Of a stretch of DNA of 64,000 nucleotides, positions 55,561-64,000 are shown piece by piece. The DNA is from Diadophis punctatus similis (Eukaryota; Chordata; Lepidosauria; Squamata; Dipsadidae). The notes under the pieces are model-generated. The model worked only from the letters and a program-made list of their open reading frames with translations. It ran no database searches and was not told the DNA's origin. Position 1 is the first letter of the stretch, and every line of letters begins with the position of its first letter. A program made the translations under genes and the position numbers. The DNA lies in assembly GCA_023053685.1 (NCBI GenBank), contig JALIGW010000002.1, positions 251,485,239-251,549,238 on the forward strand. Direction: 5' to 3'.

Positions 55561-56007
55561 GAGATGCTTCAGTAGGGAAGAGTCTCCATCACTATGCTTC
55601 AGAGTTGCAGCCAATATTTTTTTTGTCTACTTTGGGGCTCCATCCACCTCTCGGTTCAAAATTGTAGCGCCAAAGAATCTGGAGTTGCCAACCATTTGGA
55701 TAGAGCTGTCTGAAGCTACTTCTATATTTTTTAACATTATTAGTGGGGAGGAAGAAAAATATTTTAATTAGGGACAGGCAAATTGCACCTACTCTGAGTC
55801 TGACTTGGCATGAGATTTGATTTGGCAATTCAGACTTCAGAATTGGCTCAAAAAAGTAAGTTTTGTGTGTTAAAATGTCGAGAATCGATCCATCTCCCCC
55901 CAACCCGTTTTGAGTGCTACGAATCACTGAGGGAATGAGAGCATGCCTGGTGCAGGAATTCTTAAAATTGAACCAACTTTCCTTTCTCTCCCCACTCCCT
56001 CCCCCAG

Positions 56008-56127
56008 GAGTCCCAAAAGATACAATACTAAAACCTCCCAAATTGGAAGAAGAGGCCTTTGAGATAAGGAAGGTAAAGATTCCCCTGGACATAAAGCAAG
56101 AGATTGATGGAGAGGCCAATTCACCAG
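56008..56127 (+). CDS. KRAB-B-like exon, locus B
   Basis: Acceptor CTCCCCCAG and donor CCAG|GTAAGG bound 120 nt, entering and leaving in phase 1: (G)VPKDTILKPPKLEEEAFEIR then KVKIPLDIKQEIDGEANSPG. It is open in this phase. Size and VPK start suit the exon after a KRAB A box in zinc-finger genes, and it holds IKQE, a sumoylation-like motif also conserved in A. No KRAB A exon was found between here and 42549, so the gene may lack it or it may be lost among the insertions. Assignment is by context. Confidence 0.5.
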
Positions 56128-56404
56128 GTAAGGATGCAAAGCGTCGATCGTTGCAAATATTTCTGGGGTGCTTTGAGCCAATCGGATCCTCTGCTTTCCT
56201 TTTGGAAACCAGGGAAGTGCCGGCATCTTGCATAACTAGTTGATTGTGCGGTCCTTGACATCTGATGGTCCAGCAAGCTGAGGAAAGAGACGGTTCCAGT
56301 TTCCATTGCGGAATTTTTGAGTCCTAAAATAGTTGGTTGAAAAGATTAGGCTGTAGTGGATAGGAATAGGAAAAGACCAGCAGGAAAACCTAAAAACCTG
56401 CCCC

Positions 56405-56993
56405 AGTTGAGTACTAGCACTAGCACTTAGACCAGAGGTCAGCAACCCGCGGCTCTGGAGCCGCATGTGGCTCTTTCATCCCTCTGCTGTGGCTCCCTGT
56501 CGCCGCCAAAATTTTGAGAGGAGCTTCCAGTTGGGAAAATCATGGCGCGCCAGGAAGAGACACTATGGCAAGGGGCGGGTTTTCCGGTCGGCTCCACAAT
56601 TGATAGGGCTTTCAGTTAGGACAGGTAGAGGAAAAAGGATGCTGCGCTAGGAGGAGACTGGTGGGGGAACCGGACTTCCGGTTGGCTCCAGAATTGAACC
56701 AGGTGAGGGGGTCTTCCGGTTAAGATCTTTGTGGCTCTTTTGAGTGTTTAAGGTTGCCGACCCCTGACTTAGACTTATATACCGCTTCACGGTGCTTTTA
56801 CAGCCCTCTCTAAGCGGTTTACAGAGTCAGCATATTGCCCCCAACAATCTGGGTCCTCATTTTACCCACCTCAGAAAGATGGAAGGCTGAGTCAACCTTG
56901 AGCGTGGTGAGATTCGAACTGCAGCCGGCAGTCAGCAGAAGTAGCCTGCAATACTGCATTTCTAACCACTGCGTCACTGCGTCCCTTTTTACT
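56405..56993 (-). mobile_element. tRNA-derived SINE split by a hAT element
   Basis: The minus-strand tail (AGCACTAGCACTTAGAC) is at 56413-56432 and the body at 56767-56993, separated by the hAT insertion. Confidence 0.85.
56433..56766. mobile_element. hAT-type element inside the SINE
   Basis: CAGAGGTCAGCAACC and GGTTGCCGACCCCTG termini; duplication ACTTAGAC at 56425-56432 and 56767-56774. Confidence 0.95.
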
Positions 56994-57128
56994 ACCAACT
57001 CTTCTAATCATAATTGTGACCTATTTAAGCAAAGAATGGCCTCTGGAATCCCACCAATTATGACCTTTAAGCAATTATGACCTTTAAACAAAAAGGTTCC
57101 TCTAAATCACTGGTGGTTTTACTAACCA

Positions 57129-57834
57129 AAATATATTGGTTTTTCAGAGTATAAGGCACACTTTTTCCCCCTTAAAAGAGGGTGAAAATTTGGGTGTGTC
57201 TTATACACCGAATGTAGCCAAAAACGGGAGGCACGGAGGAGGCGATGGTCTATGGCAATCCCTGCAGCCTGGAACAGCTGATTGGGGGTATTCTGGGAGG
57301 ACGATCCACCCGCCAATCAGCTGCTCGTGCTGAATCGGGCTGCAATAATGTGCTGAAGCTGACCTGGCTGTTCGCTATTTGCTGCAAGGACAGTTTGCAG
57401 CAGCAATCACATCCAGAAAACACACACAATTCAGCAGGATTCAATAACTTCTCTTTATATATAATATAACACATGAAGTCAGTATACAATACCAAAAGCA
57501 GATTTTCCAATGTGGTAGTAAATACAGCCAAAACACAGGCAGAGGAGAGGAGTTTCAGTTTCAGTTTCAGAGATCACAGCTTGTAGCTTTAGTACAGAAC
57601 AGTTCAGCTAAGCCACGCCCAGGCTCCTTGCTGTCTCCTTCCTTGTTGCTCACACAGCAAATACTGTTTCAGTTTCCAAACATCCCTCAACTCTCACACA
57701 CTGACAGGACGCTAGCCAGATGAATACCATGGATGCTGGTAGGCAGAGGCAGAATCCCCCCCCCCATATTTTCCTCCCCAAAAACGAAGGTGCGTCTTAT
57801 ACTCCAGAGCGTCTTATGCTCTGAAAAATACGGT
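57129..57834. mobile_element. ACCGTATTTTTCGG-type DNA transposon with LTR insert
   Basis: Left end degenerate (TTTTTCAGAGTATAAGGCAC); right end TCTGAAAAATACGGT. Inner sequence GTGCTGAAGCTGAC and GCTAGCCAGATGAATAC matches 28530-28590, split at about 57405-57704. Confidence 0.75.
57405..57704 (-). mobile_element. Probable solo LTR
   Basis: Minus strand starts TGTCAGTGTGTGAGAG; (GTTTCA)n occurs near the middle (57549-57569). It lies at the point where the host DNA transposon is interrupted. The outer boundary and duplication (GGAC) are approximate. Confidence 0.5.
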
Positions 57835-57974
57835 ATGTGATAGAAAACCATTTCTATACCATTTGAATCAAACCAGGATGAGGTGGATTTCCTTAATAAA
57901 AGTTCAGAATCCTGGCTTGAGCAGATGTATGGTGACACCCTTGGGCTGTGTTACTTACCTTACCTAATTTTTCC

Positions 57975-58140
57975 CTACCGGTTCTGTGGCCGTGGCTTGG
58001 TGGGCGTGGCAGGGGAAGGATACTGCAAAATCTCCATTCCCACCCCACTCTGGGGCCAGCCAGAGGTGGTATTTGCCGGTTCTCCGAACTACTCAAAATT
58101 TCCGCTACCGGTTTTCCAGAACCTGCTGTATTTCACCCCT
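57975..58140. mobile_element. hAT-type MITE
   Basis: The plus strand has CTACCGGTT twice in facing contexts and ends GTATTTCACCCCTG; the complement of that end is a common hAT-type terminus. Left boundary unclear. Confidence 0.5.
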
Positions 58141-58242
58141 GCCTTCAGGGGGTTAATGCACTGGGGGTCTTTGCCAGTCACCTGGAAGACGAGCCCAGCT
58201 AAGAGAACGAGAATCTAAGACACCATGGCTATGAGCATGGAG

Positions 58243-59173
58243 GTATTTTTCGGAGTATAAGACGCACCGGAGTATAAGACGCACCTTAGTTTTTCGGGAG
58301 GAAAATAGGGGAAAACAATCTGCCTACCAGGTATTCATCTGGCTAGCATCCTTAGTCTGGTCAGCTTCAGCACATTATTTTATCCCCTGGTTAGGGCTGA
58401 AAAAAACTTCTTCGGAGGGAGTAGCAATGAAAACAAGCCTGCAAAGACTTAGGGCAGGAAAAAACTACCGTATTTTTCGGAGTATAGGACGCACCTTTTT
58501 ACTCCCAATGCTGCTCAGGAATGGGAGTTGAAGTCCACAAGTCTTAAAGCTGTCAAGTTTGAAGACCCCTGGGTTAGGGGTGCAAGGGTCTTCAAACTTG
58601 GCAAGACTTTTTACAACCATGTACACTTTTTACAAACTTCAAACTTGACAGCTTTAAGACTTGTGGACTTCAACTCCCATTCCTGAGCAGCATGACTGGA
58701 GAAGGAATTCTGGGAGTTGAAGTCCACAAGTCTTAAAGCTGTCAAGTTTGAAGTTTGTAAAAAGTGTACATGGTTGTAAAAAGTATACATGATTGTAAAA
58801 AGTATTCTGCTACACTGGTATTTTATTAAATAATATATTACTACACCATTTGGTTCAGAATACTTTTTTCCTTGTTTTCCTCCTCTAAAATCTAGGTGCG
58901 TCCTATACTCCGGTGCGTCCTATACTCCGAAAAATACGGTACTTCGGAGGGAGTAGCAGTGAAATAAGCCTGCAAGCCCGGAAGATCGTTAGCACCTTGT
59001 TAGGGCTGGAAAAACCTTTTTTAGAGGGAGTAGGAATGAAAACAAGCCTGCAAAGACTTAGGGCTGAAAAAAAAAAGCTTAGAAAAAGCTACATTCTGAG
59101 TATAAGACGCACTCAAATTTTCAGCCTCTTTTAGGAGGGGGAAAGGTGCGTCTTATACTCCGAAAAATACGGT
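58243..59173. mobile_element. ACCGTATTTTTCGG-type DNA transposon, interrupted
   Basis: Left GTATTTTTCGGAGTATAAGA, right TCCGAAAAATACGGT; the interior matches 28300-28640 in reverse. It is split by a related element at 58467-58940. Confidence 0.8.
58467..58940. mobile_element. Nested related DNA transposon containing a foldback MITE
   Basis: ACCGTATTTTTCGGAGTATA and TATACTCCGAAAAATACGGT, with ACT on both sides. Its subterminal GGACGCACC differs from the host's AGACGCACC. Facing CTCAGGAATGGGAGTTGAAG / CTTCAACTCCCATTCCTGAG arms (58514-58692) are from a foldback MITE. Confidence 0.8.
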
Positions 59174-59221
59174 AATATTGGACTGGCTACCCCTATGTTC
59201 CTAATGTCTGTCAGGTGAATA

Positions 59222-59620
59222 CAGGCAGTCCTTGACTTACAACAGATCCTTTAGTGACCATTGGAAGCTACAATGGCATTGAAAAAAAGTGACTTATGAC
59301 CGTTCTTTGCATTTATGACCTTTGCAGCATTCCCATGATAATATGATCAAAATTCAGATGCTTGGCAACTGATTCGTACTTATGACCCTTGCTGAGTCCC
59401 AAGGTCATCTGATCCCCTTGTGCGACCTTCTCACAAGCAACGTCAGTGAGGAAGCCAGATTCGCTTAACAACCAGCTTGTTAACTTATCAACTGCAGTGG
59501 TTCACTTAACAACTGTGGCAGGAAAGGTCGTAAAAATGAGGCAAAACTCACTTAACAAACGTCTCACTTAACAACAACAAAAATTGGGCTCAATTGTGAT
59601 CACATGTCGACGACTACGTG
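59222..59620. mobile_element. Tigger-type MITE
   Basis: CAGGCAGTCCTTGACTTAC ... ATGTCGACGACTACGTG, full length, older than the other copies by its substitutions. Confidence 0.85.
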
Positions 59621-60032
59621 AAATTTTATAGACGATGAGCCATCAAAGTTGAGTATTAGTGACTACATACACTAGATAGACTTTTGCCATGATTAGATCT
59701 GTAACTTAGTCATGATAGAGATGATCAAATCCTGTATTCAGAGGAGGTCAGGAAGTCCAAAATATTGGTCAGGGTAGGAATCCAAATTTAGCCACTCCCC
59801 CACACAACTATTTACTTTCTGCCTCGTCTTAACAAAGGGGAATTTCCCACCTTCTAGCCCACTGCTTTATCTGTCTCATTGCACAGATTGATCAGGAATG
59901 AAGGATTCTGGGAACTGAAGTATGTCCATCTAGGGAAGGCTGAGTTTAGCTGTAATGTGATTAAGATTGGCTTGGAATGTTGCATGGACCCAGCAATGAT
60001 GGTTTGCATGATGTTAATGGGTGAGACTATTC
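59621..60032 (+). other. Intron of locus B, nothing recognised
   Basis: No repeat family or coding exon could be identified; it lies between the KRAB-B-like exon and the finger exon. Confidence 0.4.
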
Positions 60033-60559
60033 CAGTGGTGAGTTCCTACAGGTGCGGTCCACTCTATAGCACCGGTAGCGGCCCGCTGGTGACGTCATAG
60101 TACTGGTGCGATCAGTTGCCAGTGCCTGGGCACCGCCATTTTTTTAAAAAAGTTTTTTAATTTTTTTTAAAAAAAATTCTTCTGCACATGCCCAGAAGCC
60201 GAGCTTTCGGCACTGCGCATGTGCTGCCTTTCTACCCCACAGTGAGTCCAAGCATGGGAGGATGGCTGAGGGAGCGTGTGAGACGCTGAAAGAATGGGCG
60301 GCAGGAGCTATCTCCATTCCCCTCCCTTCAGCAGTCCGAGAAGCCAGGAACGTGCGGTGATGATCCTAGGCATTTTTGCACATTCAAGGCTTCTCGAGCT
60401 GCTGAGGGGAGGGGGAATGGGCGGCAGGAACTATCTCAGTTCCCCTCCCTTCAGCAGTCCAAGAAGCCACGCCCACCCAGTCACATGGCCGGCAAGCCAC
60501 ACCCACAAAATAAGCCACGCCCACAGAGTGGTAGTAAAAAAATTAGGAACCCGCCCCTG
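60033..60559. mobile_element. hAT-type element (527 bp)
   Basis: CAGTGGTGAGTTCC and GGAACCCGCCCCTG termini; duplication GACTATTC at 60025-60032 and 60560-60567. An internal ~128-bp tandem repeat (GGGCGGCAGGAGCTATCTC, at 60296 and 60419). Confidence 0.95.
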
Positions 60560-60857
60560 GACTATTCATTGTGTTTAGTTAAGAAGACAATGAAGAACAT
60601 GTTCTAAGTAAAACGGGCTTAGTCCTAGAAGAGTCTTCTTTGATGATGGGGTTCTTCCCAAAATAGAGACTTCAGGTAGATAATGGGAAGGCATCAAATG
60701 AAGTTGCTTGAATTTGGGATTTCTTATGTCAAAAGGGAGGGGGAAGACTAGACATGTGAGGAAACCCATCACCACTAGAATTCATCGCAGAAATTGTTTG
60801 AAATAGAATTTATTGTTGGGGACAATGAGACATAAATGCCTTTTCTGTTTCTCTCAG

Positions 60858-61960
60858 AATATGACATATGACAATGGAGAAGATCTTATGGGAAGATAAA
60901 GTAGGAAGATCTGAAGAAATAGACATTTGCAAGAATTTGGAATGAGTCAAAAGATTATTTTTCTGGGGTCTGAGATTATAGGAAAACCAATAAATCCAGT
61001 GGGAGCATAAAGGCACTCATGAAAGAATGCCAGTGAAGCTTTCCTGTCTGACAAAGGTGATCAAAACTTAAATGAAGCCAATTTTCAAGTTTGGGAAGAA
61101 GGCCGTAATTAAGAGGAGCCAGAGACGTTGTGCAACCATCCATGTTCCAGATACTCCACACGTGCAACCGAAAGGATAACCTGCATAAAGTCTCCCTGTG
61201 AGGAAATTCACAGCAAATCCTCTTTTTATTGTTTCTTGTATTTTTTCTGTTGTACGCCGCCCGGAGTCCTCCGGGAGTTGGGCGGCATATAAGAAACACC
61301 AAATAAATAAATAAATAAATTCCACAGGGGAGCACACTCCCACAGCAAGAGAAAACTACACTTGCTCAGAGGATGGGGAATTTTGCTCGGAAGACAAAGC
61401 TTGCGAAGCCCATGAGAATCCACACACGGCAGAGAAGTCATAGACGTTCAAATTGCAGCAAAGGTTTCGGCGCAAAATCTGATTAAACACAAGAAGTCCC
61501 CATGTGGGAGAAAAGCCATACAAAGGCAGTGAACGCGGAAACGCTTTTGAGGGAAAGGGGGATTCTAGTCAAGCCCCCGAGGATAAACATAAGAGAAAAG
61601 CCACATGAATGCTCTCTGACCAAGCTGCATTGGTCAAGACACCCTCATCAAACATGAGAGGGCCCATAAACCGAAGAGAAGCCGCATGAATGCCAAATCC
61701 AACGTGGTGGTCCGCTCACAGATTCATACAGTCACGCAAACGCTCAGTGCGTGAAAAAAGTTTCTGTAGTTTTTCCCCGTTTCATAAACACGCGAAAATC
61801 CATCTGTGAAGGACACCCTAGACGGCCGGGGTTGGTGTTCAGATGTAACATGCAGTTTCAGAGGGACGATATTAGCAGACAGTTGAGAGTCGAACGCAAG
61901 GGGCATCGGTGGTTTTTAAAAAATATTGACACATTAAAATGTCTTTGAAACGGACTTGTT
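60858..61960 (+). pseudogene. Decayed C2H2 zinc-finger exon, locus B
   Basis: Acceptor TTTCTCTCAG. Finger remnants appear in changing frames: MRIHTRQRSHRRSNCSKGFG near 61410, LIKHKKSP near 61480, HKREKPHECS near 61587, LIKHERAHKPKRS near 61643, and a KSICEGHPRRPG remnant near 61795. The conserved Cys pairs are mostly lost, and there are stops between units. An L2 3' tip (61225-61320) interrupts the exon. The array is C2H2 in origin, with canonical HTGEKP linkers degraded. It is not translatable as a finger protein. Confidence 0.65.
61225..61320 (+). mobile_element. L2 LINE 3' tip in the finger exon
   Basis: GTACGCCGCCCGGAGTCCTC / GGGAGTTGGGCGGCATATAA then (AAATA)n; TTCACAG / TTCCACAG at the edges. 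Confidence 0.8.
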
Positions 61961-62331
61961 TCTCATTGAAGTTCTTTGTTCAAGCCCTGGGATCGCAGGC
62001 AGGTTAGAAATGACCCTTTTTTCTGCAATCTTGGTCGTTATTGTCCGCTGGGATGGGCAGAACCGAATAGATCAATGGGTTGATATCTGTAAGGGACATT
62101 GCTCTGGGCGGTGTGACGCCTTCCTGAATATATTTGGCCTCCATAGAGGTTTTTGGGAGAGGAGCTGCAACCTGACACATTACAGTAAAACCTATTCAGT
62201 GGGGAACATTTGAGTAGCAAAGAAAAGGAATTTTTTTCTAGAATTGCCTTTATGCACCCGTTCCTCACCCTCACAGTTTTACCAAGGCCTGCTTGATTAT
62301 CTCTCCTGTGATTAGATAATCCTGTGGAGAA
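61961..62331 (+). other. 3' region of locus B, with two empty target sites
   Basis: Aligns with 18600-18723, 19406-19467 and 19809-19900 of A. It contains the uninterrupted sites CTGTAAGG (62089-62096) and CCATAGAG (62141-62148) at which hAT elements sit in A. Confidence 0.7.
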
Positions 62332-62640
62332 AATAGCAATAGCAATAGCACTTAGACTTATATAGCGCTTCATAGTGCTTTAAAACCCTCTCTAAGCGGT
62401 TTATACAGTCAGCATATTGCCCCCAACAATCTGGGTCCTCATTTTACCAACCTCGGAAGGATGGAAGGCTGAGTCAACCTTGAGCCTGGTGAGATTTGAT
62501 CTGCCAAAGTGCTGGCAGCCGGTGATCAGCAGAAGTAGCCTGCAGTACTGCACTCTAACCACAGAGTCCCTGTGGAGTGGACGGCATACAAGTGCGAATA
62601 ATAAATAATAAATAAATAACTGCGCCATCCAGAGTCATTG
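62332..62640 (-). mobile_element. tRNA-derived SINE with small internal insert
   Basis: Minus-strand SINE from AGCAATAGCAATAGCAC to CTGCGCC; about 55 bp with an ATAATAAATAATAAA tail (about 62565-62618) interrupts the head. Confidence 0.85.
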
Positions 62641-63545
62641 AGTGGCATACAGATGACATATAAATTTAATAAGTAACAATGCTCTTTATTTGCTGACATT
62701 TTGTTTTTTAAGAATTTATACGATTGCTCTTCTCCTAGAAATAACTCTGGATGACAAGAAAAAAAATCTAAAAACAATTTAAATTGACAAAATACATTAG
62801 TATTTCTTAATCCTGGCAAGTTGAACATGGGTAGACTTCAACTCCCAGAATTCCCCAGAATTTTCTTGTGCAGGCAAAATGAGAGGTTAACCGAGACTGC
62901 ATTTTCATCACGCTTCCCTTCTGCCTGATTAGATTCTTAAAAATTGGATTCCTTCTCCACACCCCCCAAAATCCTTGCAACTTTTAGGGTGGTCTTGATT
63001 GACAGGAAGAATCTGAACAAATATAGGTGCAATGGACCTACAAAGCAGGCAGGACTTTGACTTCACTGCTGGGCTTGCCATCTTGACTTTGTTGACCACA
63101 CTCGGCGGACATCCCTGTCTTCGATAGAAAAAGTCCCAATAAACTTAAAAGTGTCTAAAATGAAACCAAGGGCTTGTTTTAAAAGCAAAACTTGTTAAAC
63201 TTTAAAATGTTGGAAACGGACCTGGGGCCATGAATATAGGAAAATATTTTTTTATTTGCCGGGAAAATATTTTGTTCTTTTGCTGCACTGAGTCTGTAGG
63301 AAAAAGAAGGTATAAAAAAATAAAATTATCGTTAGTGCTAGTCGAGAAATGCACACTTTTAATTCTCTTCCCTCTCAGTTCCATTTGGTTGTTTCCTGGC
63401 ACCACTCTCCAGATCCCTTCTGAATGCCTGAACCGGCAAATTCCTTGCAGATGAAAGCTCAAACTCATTTTGGCTGGACTAAGAAGATAACTATAGTGAT
63501 TAGGTTTAATATTGGGATGGGAGACCACCAAGCAACCCTTTAGAA
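62641..63545 (+). other. 3' flank of locus B
   Basis: No gene. 63030-63545 matches 20220-20450 of A. A partial foldback MITE arm (AGACTTCAACTCCCAGAATTC) lies near 62830. Confidence 0.5.
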
Positions 63546-63768
63546 CAGTGGTTCCCAACCTTTCTAATGCCGCGACCCCTTAATATAGTTCCTCATGTTG
63601 TGGTGACCCCCAACCATAAAATTATTTTCGTTGCTACTTCATAACTGTAATTTTGCTACTGTTATGAATTGTAATGTAAATATCTAATATGCAGGATGTA
63701 TTTTCATTGTTACAAATTGAACATAATTAAAGCATAGCTTTAATCACAAAAACAATATGTAATTATGC
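63546..63768. mobile_element. SPIN-type hAT element fragment
   Basis: CAGTGGTTCCCAACCTTTC, then AATGCCGCGACCCCTTAATA, GTTGTGGTGACCCCCAACC, GCTACTTCATAACTGTAATT and ACAATATGTAATTAT follow the order of the SPIN (Space Invader) hAT family as I remember it. The far third is missing: at about 63768 it passes into unrelated sequence. Confidence 0.85.
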
Positions 63769-63871
63769 CAGATCAGAAATTCTCGGGCCAGTCTTTGCAA
63801 GAGCACAAGGAATATCATCTTCCACAACAAGTCTACTTCTGTATTTAGACTTCATAACCAACAAGTGTACA

Positions 63872-63945
63872 GCAATAATTCTCAATCTCAGCAACTTTTA
63901 AGGTGCCTGGACTTCAACTCCCAGAATTCAAAGCAAAGCTGGCCC
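63872..63945. mobile_element. Foldback MITE arm
   Basis: CAATAATTCTCAATCTCAGC ... CTGGACTTCAACTCCCAGAA is the left arm of the same palindromic family as 42812-42946. Confidence 0.55.
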
Positions 63946-64000
63946 CTTAGCTGATGCCGCCAAAGCTCGGCCACCAGACGTCACAAACGCCTCTCACCGA

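Overview
The window looks like squamate-reptile nuclear DNA, most probably from a snake. The evidence is many copies of a tRNA-derived SINE of the Sauria type, CR1, L2, L1, R4 and Penelope-like retroelements, Tigger and hAT-type DNA elements, a SPIN-type hAT fragment, and (GATA)n and (TACTC)n microsatellites sitting at LINE 3' tails. No bacterial-style genes, CRISPR arrays, rRNA genes or canonical tRNA genes were seen. The species call is inference from repeat content.

The host framework is a small tandem family of zinc-finger genes, all on the + strand. Locus A (about 2.4-20.5 kb) and locus B (about 39.9-63.5 kb, perhaps running off the window) are colinear duplicates. Each has a CpG-rich 5' region (2.4-3.6 / 39.9-40.8 kb), a first coding exon of about 160 codons (7265-7738 / 42064-42549), a small KRAB-B-like exon (17468-17593 / 56008-56127), and a last exon of decayed C2H2 fingers (17859-18540 / 60858-61960) with its 3' region. 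A third, partial locus C (about 35.0-38.1 kb) keeps only intron 1 and a ruined first exon. The finger exons are broken in both A and B, so neither copy can make a normal zinc-finger protein from the visible fingers, although the first coding exons stay open.

Both loci carry a Tigger (pogo/CENP-B type) transposase ORF in the same intron. In B it is a fully open 660-codon frame. In A it is open apart from one 1-nt frameshift in an A-run. In both, the third catalytic Asp of the DDE/D triad is replaced (Gly in B, Cys in A). Two paralogous ORFs kept open and sharing loss of a catalytic residue is the best candidate here for something beyond ordinary transposon debris, possibly a domesticated DNA-binding protein.

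The rest is layered mobile DNA. Because A and B are paralogous, several insertions in one have a visible empty site in the other. The spacer between A and C (20.5-35 kb) holds a nearly intact L2 LINE (about 1074 codons, only two nonsense codons) inside a DNA transposon, a Penelope-like GIY-YIG fragment and deeply nested CR1 copies. Locus B adds R4 LINE remnants, a 1.07-kb almost pure pyrimidine tract, foldback MITEs and a hAT-type element carrying a coiled-coil coding segment.
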